From Ruminococcus_G sp050944415 (GTDB taxonomy: Bacteria > Bacillota > Clostridia > Lachnospirales > Lachnospiraceae), in contig JBMNRA010000017.1 in the NCBI GenBank assembly GCA_050944415.1, positions 1 through 42,885 of the forward strand: DNA of 42,885 nt, read 5' to 3'. The position numbers were made by a program, and so were the translations under genes. The first letter of the stretch is position 1. Every line of letters starts with the position of its first letter. Positions 7,964 to 16,873 of this stretch are shown here, piece after piece. Below the pieces are notes generated by a model. It was not told the origin of the DNA, ran no database searches, and saw only the letters and a program-made list of their open reading frames with translations.

Positions 7964-9322
7964 ATGAAACTTCCCAGAATATTGATTGCGGCGCCCGCCA
8001 GCGGCAGCGGGAAGACGCTGATTACCTGCGGCATTCTTCAGCTGCTGAAAAACAGGGGGAAAACGGTGACTTCATTTAAATGCGGTCCGGATTACATTGA
8101 TCCCATGTTTCACACCAGAGTAATTGGAACCAGGAGCCGGAATCTGGATCCGTTTTTTACTGATCCACAGACATTGCGGGGCCTGATGCAGAAAAACGGC
8201 AGGGGCAGTGATCTGGCTGTGGTAGAAGGTGTTATGGGATATTATGACGGACTGGCGGGAATATCCTCAAGGGCCAGTGCCTGGGATGTAGCTGATATCA
8301 CAGATACACCGTCTGTTCTGCTTGTAAACTGCAAGGGGATGAGTGTATCAGTGATTCCTTTTATTAAAGGATTTCTGGAGTATAAAGAAAACAGCCATAT
8401 TAAAGGTGTAATTTTCAACCGTCTCTCGCCCATGATGTATCAGAGAATGAAGGAAATGGTGGAAAAAGCGCTGCCGGTCAGGGTATATGGATATGTGCCT
8501 GCTGTGGGAAACTGTCATCTGGAAAGCCGCCATCTGGGACTGGTAATGCCTGATGAAATCAGGGATTTGCAGGAAAATCTGAACCGGCTGGCCAAAATCC
8601 TGGAAGAAAGTCTGGATGTGGAAGGGCTGCTGCAACTGGCTGACTCGGCTTCGCCCTTAAATGATGATTTGCCGGCGGCAGTGAGCATGGGAGAAACTCT
8701 CAGAATCGGACTGGCCAGAGATGAGGCTTTCTGTTTCTTTTATGAGGATAATCTGGATCTTTTAAGAGAAATGGGGGTCAGTCTGGTGCCTTTTTCGCCG
8801 ATTCACGACAGACGGCTGCCCGAGGAACTGGATGGACTGCTTCTTCACGGCGGATATCCGGAGCTGTATGCCAAGGATTTAAGTAAGAATACTTCCATGA
8901 GAGACAGTGTGAAACGCGAACTGGAAGAGGGACTTCCCTGTATCGCTGAATGCGGCGGTTTTATGTATCTTCACGAGCAGATGCAGAGTCAGGATGGAGA
9001 ATATTATAAAATGGCAGGAGTAATTCCCGGAACCGTTCACAGAAAGGAACGGCTGACCCGTTTTGGATATATTACCCTGTCAGAGGGGAAGGCTTTCGGA
9101 TGTGAAGTTGGAAATATACCTTCCCATGAATTTCATTACTATGATTCGGAAAACTGCGGAGAGGATTTTCTGGCTGTCAAACCGCTGTCAAAAAGAAGCT
9201 GGCGCTGTATACACAGCAGTGATACTCTGTTTGCCGGATATCCTCACTTGTATTACTATGGAAACAGAAGACTGCCCCGCGCATTTCTGGAAAGGTGCAG
9301 AGAAAGGAAGGGGAAAAAATGA
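7964..9322 (+). CDS. cbiA: Cobyrinate a,c-diamide synthase CbiA
   Basis: 452 residues, typical for CbiA. The P-loop PASGSGKT at 11-18 belongs to the N-terminal dethiobiotin synthetase-like ATPase domain. From about residue 245 a class I glutamine amidotransferase domain follows, with LLLHGGYPE at 292-300, the nucleophile Cys330 in CIAECGGFMYL, and a late IPSHEFHYYD carrying the expected histidine. It amidates the a and c side chains of (cobalt) cobyrinic acid using glutamine and ATP. The stop codon overlaps the cobT start (ATGA). Confidence 0.96.
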   Translation: MKLPRILIAAPASGSGKTLITCGILQLLKNRGKTVTSFKCGPDYIDPMFHTRVIGTRSRNLDPFFTDPQTLRGLMQKNGRGSDLAVVEGVMGYYDGLAGISSRASAWDVADITDTPSVLLVNCKGMSVSVIPFIKGFLEYKENSHIKGVIFNRLSPMMYQRMKEMVEKALPVRVYGYVPAVGNCHLESRHLGLVMPDEIRDLQENLNRLAKILEESLDVEGLLQLADSASPLNDDLPAAVSMGETLRIGLARDEAFCFFYEDNLDLLREMGVSLVPFSPIHDRRLPEELDGLLLHGGYPELYAKDLSKNTSMRDSVKRELEEGLPCIAECGGFMYLHEQMQSQDGEYYKMAGVIPGTVHRKERLTRFGYITLSEGKAFGCEVGNIPSHEFHYYDSENCGEDFLAVKPLSKRSWRCIHSSDTLFAGYPHLYYYGNRRLPRAFLERCRERKGKK

Positions 9323-10368
9323 ATTTAGAGGAAACAGTGCGTGCCATAGGTACGCTGGATCAGGATGCGGTTAAAAAGGCGGAAGAGAGATGGTACAGCA
9401 TTGCCATTCCCCTTCACAGTCTGGGAAAGCTGCAGGATGCAGTGGTGCAGATGGCCGGTATCCGGGGATCGACGGATGTGCATTTGAACAAAAAGGCTCT
9501 GGTTACCATGTGCGCGGATAATGGCGTGGTGGAAGAAGGAATCAGCCAGAGCGGCCAGGACGTTACATTGATCATTTCGGAGAATTTTCTGAAAGAAAAA
9601 GCAACAGCCACCATTATGTGCCGGCAGGCAGGAGCGGATATCTTTCCGGTGGATATCGGAATTGCATCCGAATCCAGTCTGATTCAGCACAAAGTCATGT
9701 ATGGGACCAGAAATATGGCCAAAGAGCCGGCCATGACAAGAGAGGAGACGGTTTCAGCCATCGAAGTGGGAATACATATGGTGGAGGAGCTGAAAGAGAA
9801 AGGCTATGAAATCATTGCCACAGGTGAGATGGGAATTGGCAATACCACTACCAGCAGCGCCATTACTGCGGTGCTTCTGGATGCGGATGTGGAGAAGGTG
9901 ACCGGAAGGGGAGCAGGCCTTTCCAGTGCAGGGCTGGATAAGAAAATTGCTACCATTAAAAAATCCATTGCACTGCACAGACCGAGGAAAGAAGATCCTA
10001 TTGATGTTCTTTCCAAAGTGGGAGGACTGGATATTGCCGGACTGGTGGGCGTCTTTCTGGGAGGAGCTGCGTTACGGATTCCCATTGTTATCGACGGATT
10101 TATTTCCAGTGTGGCAGCGCTGTGTGCGGTACGGTTGAAACCGGAGACGAAAAACTTTATGATGGCCTCACATCTGTCAAAAGAGCCGGCTTCCGCAATG
10201 GTGCTGGAGGCGCTGGGACTGGAAGGGTTTCTCACCTGTGATATGCGGCTGGGAGAGGGGACAGGAGCAGTTACTCTGTATCCCATACTGGATATGGCCA
10301 TAGCCGTTTATAACAGTATGAGTACCTTTGAAGAAAATAAAATGGAAACCTACGTTCCTCTCTCCTAG
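9319..10368 (+). CDS. cobT: Nicotinate-nucleotide:dimethylbenzimidazole phosphoribosyltransferase CobT
   Basis: 349 residues. Family motifs are TMCADNGVVEEGISQSGQ, ATGEMGIGNTTTSSA, GRGAGLSSAGLDKK and, near the C-terminus, LGEGTGAVTLYP, whose glutamate is the catalytic base in the family. CobT activates the lower-ligand base to its alpha-ribotide for nucleotide loop assembly. ATG 9319 overlaps the cbiA stop by 4 bp and has AAGGAAGG 5-6 bp upstream; an in-frame GTG at 9295 has no such signal. No lower-ligand biosynthesis gene is nearby, so the base is probably made elsewhere in the genome or taken up. Confidence 0.95.
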   Translation: MNLEETVRAIGTLDQDAVKKAEERWYSIAIPLHSLGKLQDAVVQMAGIRGSTDVHLNKKALVTMCADNGVVEEGISQSGQDVTLIISENFLKEKATATIMCRQAGADIFPVDIGIASESSLIQHKVMYGTRNMAKEPAMTREETVSAIEVGIHMVEELKEKGYEIIATGEMGIGNTTTSSAITAVLLDADVEKVTGRGAGLSSAGLDKKIATIKKSIALHRPRKEDPIDVLSKVGGLDIAGLVGVFLGGAALRIPIVIDGFISSVAALCAVRLKPETKNFMMASHLSKEPASAMVLEALGLEGFLTCDMRLGEGTGAVTLYPILDMAIAVYNSMSTFEENKMETYVPLS

Positions 10369-10391
10369 GAATGTATGGGAGGAAAGAGTCA

Positions 10392-10922
10392 ATGATACAT
10401 CTGATTACAGGCGGAAGCGGAAGCGGAAAATCCGCTTATGCAGAGAAATGCATCGTGAATTTCGGCGATGCAAGGCGGTTTTATATTGCTACCATGTACC
10501 CTTTTGATGAGGAAAGTTTTCGAAGAATCGAGCGTCACAGAAAAATGCGCAGAGAGAAAAAGTTTACTACGGTGGAGTGTTATACCAATCTTAGAAAGCT
10601 TCAGTTTCCTTCCGGCAGCAATGTGCTTCTGGAATGTATGTCCAATCTGGTGGCCAATGAAATGTATCAGGAGGAAGGAGCAGGCATGCTGACCGTTCCT
10701 GCTGTGCTGTCGGGAATCAGGTATCTGGCAGGCATGGCGGAAAATCTGGTGATTGTGACTAATGAAATCTTTTCTGATGGAATGGACTATGATCAGGAAA
10801 CGGCGAGATATCAGGAATATCTGGGAAAGATTAATGTTTCTCTGGCGTCTTTGGCAGATCGGGTGACTGAGGTGGTATACGGTATACCGATTACAGTAAA
10901 AGGAAAAGAGGGAAGAAAATGA
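10392..10922 (+). CDS. cobU: Adenosylcobinamide kinase / adenosylcobinamide-phosphate guanylyltransferase CobU
   Basis: 176 residues from ATG 10392, which follows GGGAGGAAAG; an upstream in-frame ATG at 10371 lacks a good ribosome site. The P-loop GGSGSGKS is at 7-14. RRIERHRKMR (44-53) holds the histidine (His49) at the place guanylylated in CobU. The C-terminal half VIVTNEIFSDGMDYDQETAR and RVTEVVYGIPITVKG matches the family. It phosphorylates adenosylcobinamide and transfers GMP to give adenosylcobinamide-GDP. It ends 4 bp into cobS. Confidence 0.94.
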   Translation: MIHLITGGSGSGKSAYAEKCIVNFGDARRFYIATMYPFDEESFRRIERHRKMRREKKFTTVECYTNLRKLQFPSGSNVLLECMSNLVANEMYQEEGAGMLTVPAVLSGIRYLAGMAENLVIVTNEIFSDGMDYDQETARYQEYLGKINVSLASLADRVTEVVYGIPITVKGKEGRK

Positions 10923-11692
10923 AGGGGCTTTATCAGAGTTTTATTATTGCATTTTCCATGTATTCCAAGATTCCTATGCCGAAATGTGAATGGAAGGAAG
11001 AAAATATGGCATACGCCATGTGCTTCTGGCCATGGGTTGGAGCAGTGATCGGGCTTCTCTGGTTCCTTTGGGGTATGGTTGGAATGCATGTGTCCATGGA
11101 ACCTGCATTTTTTACTGTGGTTCTTCTCCTGATTTCTGTTTTTGTTACGGGTGGAATTCATCTGGACGGACTTCTGGACACTGCAGATGCCATGAGTTCC
11201 TGGCAGACCAGGGAGAGGCGTCTGGAGATATTAAAGGATTCTCATGCGGGGGCCTTTGCAGTTATCACCTGTGCGGCTTATTTCGTATTTTACTATGGTA
11301 TCTGCCGCCAGCTTGATATGACAGGAATACGGACGGTTGCCTTTGGATTCATGTTGTCAAGGACTTTAAGCGCTTATGCCATTGTTACATTTCCAAAGGC
11401 CAGAAAAGACGGGTCTGTGGCTGCATTTTCCCGGGGGGCCAGTACCAGACGGGTACAGATTACAATGTTTGTCTATATGCTGTGCCTGGCCGTACTGATG
11501 ATTGTTACGAATCCTCCGCTGGGCGCGGCAGCTCTTGTGGGCGCGGGGCTGGTTTTCTGGTATTATCACCATCTGGCTATGAAATATTTCGGAGGAACAA
11601 CGGGAGATATTGCCGGCTGGTTTCTATCCATCTGTGAGCTGGTGATGGCGCTGGCAGTAGTAATTGTTCAGATTATAGGAGGAACAGTATGA
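10919..11692 (+). CDS. cobS: Adenosylcobinamide-GDP ribazoletransferase CobS
   Basis: 257-residue integral membrane protein with about six hydrophobic segments. The family signature GGIHLDGLLDTADAMSSW lies in the first half, with conserved acidic residues thought to bind the metal and nucleotide. The motif KDGSVAAFSRGAS and the C-terminal FGGTTGDIAG also fit CobS. It joins adenosylcobinamide-GDP and alpha-ribazole(-phosphate) at the membrane. The start overlaps cobU and the stop overlaps the next small gene (ATGA), so it is tightly coupled to both CobU-type genes. Confidence 0.95.
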   Translation: MKGLYQSFIIAFSMYSKIPMPKCEWKEENMAYAMCFWPWVGAVIGLLWFLWGMVGMHVSMEPAFFTVVLLLISVFVTGGIHLDGLLDTADAMSSWQTRERRLEILKDSHAGAFAVITCAAYFVFYYGICRQLDMTGIRTVAFGFMLSRTLSAYAIVTFPKARKDGSVAAFSRGASTRRVQITMFVYMLCLAVLMIVTNPPLGAAALVGAGLVFWYYHHLAMKYFGGTTGDIAGWFLSICELVMALAVVIVQIIGGTV

Positions 11693-12066
11693 AACTGGTT
11701 ATAGGAGGAGCCTTCCAGGGAAAAGTGGATTATTCCCGGGAAAGATATGGGATTGATCTGTGGGCGGACGGCAGAAGCTGTCAGTGGGATGAGATATTTC
11801 GGACAAAAGGCGTTCATCATTTCCATGAATATATCAAAAGAATGCTGAAAGAGGGAAAAGAAACTTCAGACCTGGTCGAAAGACTGGCAGAGAGAAATCC
11901 GGATATCGTCATTGTGAGCACTGAGCTGGGATATGGCGTGGTTCCTGTGGAGGCTTTTGACCGGGAATACAGGGAGACTACTGGCAGGATCTGCACGAAA
12001 GTGGCAGCGATATCTTCGGAGGTAATACGGGTTGTCTGTGGAATCGGGCAGGTGATCAAAGGATGA
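11689..12066 (+). CDS. Short CobU-like P-loop protein
   Basis: 125 residues. The N-terminus LVIGGAFQGKVDYSRE resembles a P-loop, but the residue after the lysine is valine instead of the usual Ser/Thr. The C-terminal half, VIVSTELGYGVVPVEAFDREYRETTGRICTKVA plus VIRVVCGIGQVIKG, parallels the second half of CobU. The middle part of CobU that carries the guanylylated histidine motif (RIxxHRxxR) is absent. It sits between cobS and the cobC-like gene with 4-bp overlaps on both sides, so it is cotranscribed and kept in frame. It may have a partial CobU activity, or a nucleotide-binding or regulatory role beside the full-length CobU; the sequence does not decide. Confidence 0.75.
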   Translation: MKLVIGGAFQGKVDYSRERYGIDLWADGRSCQWDEIFRTKGVHHFHEYIKRMLKEGKETSDLVERLAERNPDIVIVSTELGYGVVPVEAFDREYRETTGRICTKVAAISSEVIRVVCGIGQVIKG

Positions 12067-12680
12067 AAGCGTATCTGATCCGGCACAGCAAGACCTTTGG
12101 GAACACTCTGGGGCGGTATATCGGGAAAACTGATGAGCCGCTGTGCCGGGAGGGCATCCGTCTGCTGGAAGGAAAAAATTACCCGGAGGCGGAAAGGATA
12201 TATTCCAGTCCTCTGATCCGCTGCATTATGACAGCGGATATCATTTATCCCGGTCAGACGGTACATATTGTGGAAGAGCTGGCGGAGTGTGACTTCGGAA
12301 TGTTTGAGAATAAAAACTACAGGGAACTGGCGGGAAATCCTCTGTATCAGCAATGGATTGACAGCGGCGGAGAGATGCCTTTTCCCGGAGGAGAAAGTCA
12401 GGAAGACTTCAGAAACCGATGTGTAAAAGGTTTTCAAAAAGGGGTGGAGGACGCCATTTTTACAAAATGCAGGACGATGGCAATGGTGGTCCACGGAGGT
12501 ACGATAATGGCAGTGCTGGCGCGTTTTGCCAGGCCTCACCGGGACTTTTATGAATGGCAGGTGAAAAATGCCTGCGGATTTGAAATCAGAATCGACGAAA
12601 GTCGATGGAAAAAAGGAATGAGAGAGGTAACTGTCTGCCGGAAGCTGGATTTTTCAGAGGCAGATGGAAGTGGAGCATGA
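12063..12680 (+). CDS. cobC: Histidine phosphatase family protein, probable alpha-ribazole phosphatase (CobC-like)
   Basis: 205 residues with the phosphoglycerate mutase/histidine phosphatase layout. LIRHSKT at 5-11 supplies the phospho-accepting His8, Arg53 lies in SSPLIRCIMTA, an acidic residue is in AECDFG, and VVHGG supplies the second histidine (144). The usual RHG motif is RHS here. In an operon with cobS and cobT the expected substrate is alpha-ribazole phosphate or adenosylcobalamin phosphate. Substrate specificity is inferred from context only. It overlaps both neighbours by 4 bp. Confidence 0.82.
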   Translation: MKAYLIRHSKTFGNTLGRYIGKTDEPLCREGIRLLEGKNYPEAERIYSSPLIRCIMTADIIYPGQTVHIVEELAECDFGMFENKNYRELAGNPLYQQWIDSGGEMPFPGGESQEDFRNRCVKGFQKGVEDAIFTKCRTMAMVVHGGTIMAVLARFARPHRDFYEWQVKNACGFEIRIDESRWKKGMREVTVCRKLDFSEADGSGA

Positions 12681-13666
12681 TGATAAAGTGGACATTAATA
12701 GCTGTAATTGCAGGCTTTCTGATAGATTTGCTGATCGGAGACCCCAGATGGCTGTATCATCCGGTGCGGCTTATTGGAAATCTGATTGCGGTACTGGAAA
12801 AGGGACTGCGCGGAATTTTCCCTAAATCTGACAGAGGGGAGCGGACAGCGGGAGTATTTCTGGTTCTGCTGGTGGCGGCTGTTTCAGGAGCAGTACCCTT
12901 TGCCATTCTCTGGTGTGCTTTTTATCTGAATGAGTGGCTGGGCGCGGCGGTGGAAACGTTTATGTGTTATCAGATTCTGGCCACCCGGGCGCTGAAAGAT
13001 GAAAGTATGAATGTGTACTATGCGCTGAAAACAGGAGATCTGGAAAAATCCAGACACGCTGTATCCATGATTGTAGGGCGTGATACCCAGAATCTGACCA
13101 GTGAGGGTGTTACAAAGGCGGCGGTGGAAACAGTTGCAGAGAATGCTTCCGATGGTGTGATTGCCCCGCTGTTCTATCTGATGATCGGAGGTCCGGTGTT
13201 GGGATTTATCTATAAAGCGGTCAATACCATGGATTCCATGGTTGGCTATAAAAATGACCGTTATCGGTATTTTGGCACCTGTGCAGCCAGACTGGATGAT
13301 GTGGTGAATTACATACCCGCCAGACTGGCGGGACTTATCATGACGCTGGGAGCTTTTGCGGCAGGCTTTGATGGGAAAAATGCTTTTCGCATCTTTAAAC
13401 GTGACAGATATAACCATTCCAGCCCTAATTCGGCCCAGACGGAGGCGGTGATGGCCGGGGCCCTGAGAATTCAGCTGGCGGGGAATGCTTATTACTTCGG
13501 CAGGCTTTACGAGAAGCCAACTATAGGAGATGCCATAAAGCCAGTGGAAATCGATGATATTAAAAAAGCCAACCGGCTTTTATATGTGTCGTCGGCAATG
13601 GCTGTAATTCTTTTCGGGATAATCCGTATCCTGATTATGATGATAGTAAAAGGAGGACTGGGATGA
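12677..13666 (+). CDS. cbiB: Adenosylcobinamide-phosphate synthase CbiB
   Basis: 329-residue membrane protein. The signature DLLIGDPRWLYHPVRLIG occurs near residues 17-34, followed by several hydrophobic segments. SMIVGRDTQNLTSEGVTKAAVETVAENASDG and the C-terminal NHSSPNSAQTEAVMAGAL motif are diagnostic of CbiB/CobD-type synthases. It couples aminopropanol phosphate, made by CobD from threonine phosphate, to adenosylcobyric acid. I chose ATG 12677, which overlaps the preceding stop (ATGA) and has GGAAGTGGAG upstream; the longer open frame from 12605 is not needed. Confidence 0.95.
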   Translation: MMIKWTLIAVIAGFLIDLLIGDPRWLYHPVRLIGNLIAVLEKGLRGIFPKSDRGERTAGVFLVLLVAAVSGAVPFAILWCAFYLNEWLGAAVETFMCYQILATRALKDESMNVYYALKTGDLEKSRHAVSMIVGRDTQNLTSEGVTKAAVETVAENASDGVIAPLFYLMIGGPVLGFIYKAVNTMDSMVGYKNDRYRYFGTCAARLDDVVNYIPARLAGLIMTLGAFAAGFDGKNAFRIFKRDRYNHSSPNSAQTEAVMAGALRIQLAGNAYYFGRLYEKPTIGDAIKPVEIDDIKKANRLLYVSSAMAVILFGIIRILIMMIVKGGLG

Positions 13667-14691
13667 AAGAGCAGATACATGGAGGAGATATTTACCGTCA
13701 TCCGCAGGTTCTGGATTTTTCTTCCAACATCAATCCGCTGGGGACGCCTCAGAGAGTCATTGATGCGGCTGCGGAAAGTCTGAAGCGGCTTGCCAATTAT
13801 CCCGATATTGAGTATACAGAGCTGAAAAAAGCGCTGGCTGAATATGAAAACCAGCCGGAATCTTTTATTATCTGCGGAAACGGAGCGGCGGAACTGATTT
13901 TTTCGCTGGTATTGGCGCTCCGCCCTCAAAAAGCGGTGGTGCCGGCGCCTACTTTTGCGGAATACCGGCAGGCGCTGGAGGTGACTGACTGTGAGATCAT
14001 CACTTATCCTATGAAAAATCTATATCCCGGAGAAGATATGTTTTCTTATTTGAAGGAGGATGTGGATATGCTGTTTTTGTGCAATCCCAACAATCCCACC
14101 GGCTTTCTGATGGAGCTGCCTTTTTTGAAGAGAATTTTGGATTTCTGCGGGAAACAGGGGATTTTCCTGGTTGTGGATGAATGTTTTCTGGATTTTGTAG
14201 ACGGGGGCGAGGAGTATTCTCTGAAAAATGTGATCCGGGACAATCATCAGCTTTTTTTGCTGAAGGCTTTTACCAAGCGGTATGCTATGGCAGGTATCCG
14301 TCTGGGCTACGGTATCTGCAGCAGCGAAAAGGTGCTCAGCAGTATGAGCAGAGTGACTCAGCCCTGGAACGTATCCATTCCCGCACAGGCGGCTGGAATT
14401 GCGGCACTGAAGGAAAAGGAATACGTAAAAGAGGCCCAGGACATTGTCCGGCAGGAGCGGACTTATCTGAAAAGGGAAATGAAACGGCTGGGGCTGCAGG
14501 TGTTTGATTCCCAGGCAAATTATATTTTTTTCAGGGGGCCTGAGGATCTATATGAAAACTGTCTGAAGGAAGGGATTCTGATCCGGGACTGCAGCAATTA
14601 TTCCGGTCTTGACAGAGGATATTTCCGGACGGCGGTGAAAAATCACCGGGAAAACACACAGTTGATTGCGGTGCTGGAAAAGATACTGTAA
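13663..14691 (+). CDS. cobD: L-threonine-O-3-phosphate decarboxylase CobD
   Basis: 342-residue fold-type I PLP enzyme related to histidinol-phosphate aminotransferase. NPNNPTG is at 141-147, the aspartate-containing VVDECFLDF at 170-178, and the PLP lysine is likely Lys205 in KAFTKRYAMAGIRLGYG. The operon position directly after cbiB identifies it as CobD, not HisC: it makes (R)-1-amino-2-propanol O-2-phosphate for the nucleotide loop. The N-terminal GGDIYRHPQVLDFSSNINPLG also matches CobD. Start overlaps cbiB by 4 bp. Confidence 0.93.
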   Translation: MKEQIHGGDIYRHPQVLDFSSNINPLGTPQRVIDAAAESLKRLANYPDIEYTELKKALAEYENQPESFIICGNGAAELIFSLVLALRPQKAVVPAPTFAEYRQALEVTDCEIITYPMKNLYPGEDMFSYLKEDVDMLFLCNPNNPTGFLMELPFLKRILDFCGKQGIFLVVDECFLDFVDGGEEYSLKNVIRDNHQLFLLKAFTKRYAMAGIRLGYGICSSEKVLSSMSRVTQPWNVSIPAQAAGIAALKEKEYVKEAQDIVRQERTYLKREMKRLGLQVFDSQANYIFFRGPEDLYENCLKEGILIRDCSNYSGLDRGYFRTAVKNHRENTQLIAVLEKIL

Positions 14692-14707
14692 GTAAGGAGG
14701 ACATAAG

Positions 14708-16219
14708 ATGGCAAAAGCGATCATGGTGCAGGGAACCATGTCCAATGCGGGAAAGAGTCTGCTGACGGCGGGGCTGTGCCGTATTTTTAAACAGGACGGG
14801 TACCGGGTGGCGCCTTTTAAATCACAGAACATGGCTCTTAATTCTTTCATTACGGAAGAGGGGCTGGAAATGGGAAGAGCCCAGGTTATGCAGGCAGAAG
14901 CGGCCGGCATAAAGCCCAGCGTGCTGATGAATCCCATTTTGCTGAAGCCCACCAATGAGACCGGGTCTCAGGTTATTGTAAATGGCGAGGTTCTGGGGAA
15001 TATGAATGCCAGAGACTATTTTGCCTATAAGCACAAGTTGATACCGGATATCATGAAAGCCTATGAGAAGCTCTCTGAGGAAAATGATATCATAGTAATT
15101 GAAGGAGCGGGCAGTCCGGCGGAAATTAACCTGAAGGATGAGGATATCGTCAATATGGGCATGGCAAAAATGGCCGGCGCTCCAGTGCTTTTGGTGGGAG
15201 ATATCGACAGAGGAGGTGTATTTGCACAGCTGATTGGTACAGTTTCTCTGCTGGAAGAGGATGAGCGCAGGATGGTAAAAGGACTGATCATCAATAAATT
15301 CCGGGGTGACAAGACTATTCTGGATCCGGGAATCGCCATGCTGGAAGAAAAAAGTAAAGTTCCGGTGGTGGGAGTGGCTCCCTATCTGTCCATTGAAGTT
15401 GAAGACGAAGACAGCCTGACGGAACGGTTTGACCGAAATCAGGAAGTGGGACAGATTGACATAGCAGTTATCCGGGTCCCCAGGATATCTAATTTTACGG
15501 ATTTTAATCCTTTTGAGAGTATGGAAGGCGTTTCTCTGCGGTATGTCAGTCATCTGTCAGAACTGAAACACCCGGATATGATCATCCTGCCCGGCACGAA
15601 AAATACTATGGAAGATCTTCTGTGGATGCGCCAGTCCGGCATGGAAAGCGCAGTGCTGAAAGCGGCTGCTGCCGGAACGGTTATTTTCGGTGTGTGCGGA
15701 GGATACCAGATGCTGGGCGAAACTTTAAGTGATCCCATGCATGTGGAAGCAGGGGGAAGCATCAAAGGAATGGGACTGCTTCCCATGGATACTGTCTTTG
15801 AGGAAGCTAAGACGAGAACCCGTGTCAGGGGAAAATTCCAGAAAGTGGAAGGAATCATGGAAGGACTTTCCGGCACAGAGCTGGAGGGGTATGAGATTCA
15901 TATGGGAGTTTCCAGGCTGGAGGAGGGCGCCCATCCTCTGACGGAAATTGAAAATTATGCAGGAGAGACACAGAGAAAACCGGACGGGGCTTATAAAGAA
16001 AACGTTTACGGAACTTATGTCCATGGAATTTTCGATAAAGAGGCGGTAGCCAAAGGCATTGTAGCTGCGCTGGGAAAAAGAAAAGGGATAGATACTGACC
16101 GTATTACCGGGGTGGATTTTCAGGAGTTTAAAGAAACTCAATATGACATTCTGGCTGACGAACTGAGAAAACATCTGGATATGAAAAAAATATATGAAAT
16201 TCTGGAACAGGGATTGTGA
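14708..16219 (+). CDS. cbiP: Cobyric acid synthase CbiP
   Basis: 503 residues. The ATPase P-loop GTMSNAGKS is at 9-17; KSQNMALNSF (38-47) and ARDYFAYKH follow as in CbiP/CobQ. The class I amidotransferase part has LPGTKNTMEDL (294-304), nucleophile Cys330 in FGVCGGYQMLG, and the C-terminal GTYVHGIFD histidine. It amidates side chains b, d, e and g of adenosylcobyrinate a,c-diamide. TAAGGAGG precedes ATG 14708. Confidence 0.97.
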   Translation: MAKAIMVQGTMSNAGKSLLTAGLCRIFKQDGYRVAPFKSQNMALNSFITEEGLEMGRAQVMQAEAAGIKPSVLMNPILLKPTNETGSQVIVNGEVLGNMNARDYFAYKHKLIPDIMKAYEKLSEENDIIVIEGAGSPAEINLKDEDIVNMGMAKMAGAPVLLVGDIDRGGVFAQLIGTVSLLEEDERRMVKGLIINKFRGDKTILDPGIAMLEEKSKVPVVGVAPYLSIEVEDEDSLTERFDRNQEVGQIDIAVIRVPRISNFTDFNPFESMEGVSLRYVSHLSELKHPDMIILPGTKNTMEDLLWMRQSGMESAVLKAAAAGTVIFGVCGGYQMLGETLSDPMHVEAGGSIKGMGLLPMDTVFEEAKTRTRVRGKFQKVEGIMEGLSGTELEGYEIHMGVSRLEEGAHPLTEIENYAGETQRKPDGAYKENVYGTYVHGIFDKEAVAKGIVAALGKRKGIDTDRITGVDFQEFKETQYDILADELRKHLDMKKIYEILEQGL

Positions 16220-16228
16220 GGGAAGACT

Positions 16229-16870
16229 ATGAAAATTGAGCTTGAAAATGTAAAACCGAGAGAAATTGAGTCACGCAGTTTTGAAATTATATCAGAGGAA
16301 CTGGGGGAGAGGAAACTTCCAAAAGACCAGGAACTGATTATTAAGCGGTGTATTCATACCAGTGCGGATTTTGATTACGCCGATAATCTGTGTTTTTCAG
16401 AAAATGCAGTGCAGAAAGCCATGGATGCCATAAAAAGCGGTGCATGCATTGTGACTGACACACAGATGGCAAAGGCCGGAATCAACAAACGCGCGCTGGC
16501 CAGATACGGGGGAGAAGTGTTCTGTTTTATGTCTGATGAGGATGTGGCGGACAGAGCAAAGGAAATGGGCACTACCCGGGCCACTGCCAGCATGGACAAG
16601 GCCGCGTCCTTGAACAGACCGCTGATCTTTGCCATCGGCAACGCACCTACAGCTCTGGTACGCCTTTATGAGCTGATCGAGGATGGAAAGATTAAACCGG
16701 AACTGATCATCGGAGTGCCGGTGGGATTTGTCAATGTGGTTCAGTCCAAGGAACTGATCATGGAAACGGATGTACCTTATATTGTGGCACGGGGCAGAAA
16801 GGGCGGCAGCAATATCGCAGCCTGTATCGTGAACGCACTCCTTTATAAAATTGACGATAAGAGGGATTAA
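16229..16870 (+). CDS. cbiC: Cobalt-precorrin-8 methylmutase CbiC
   Basis: 213 residues, normal for CbiC/CobH. The catalytic histidine is likely His43 in RCIHTSADFDYADNL. VTDTQMAKAGINKR and AIGNAPTALVRLYELIEDG are family motifs, and the C-terminal VGVPVGFVNV-type and RGRKGGSNIAACIVNALL segments complete the site. It shifts the methyl group from C11 to C12 to give cobyrinate. Unusually it lies near the operon end, separated from the other ring-modifying genes, and is followed 3 bp later by the amidohydrolase gene. Confidence 0.96.
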   Translation: MKIELENVKPREIESRSFEIISEELGERKLPKDQELIIKRCIHTSADFDYADNLCFSENAVQKAMDAIKSGACIVTDTQMAKAGINKRALARYGGEVFCFMSDEDVADRAKEMGTTRATASMDKAASLNRPLIFAIGNAPTALVRLYELIEDGKIKPELIIGVPVGFVNVVQSKELIMETDVPYIVARGRKGGSNIAACIVNALLYKIDDKRD

Positions 16871-16873
16871 AGG

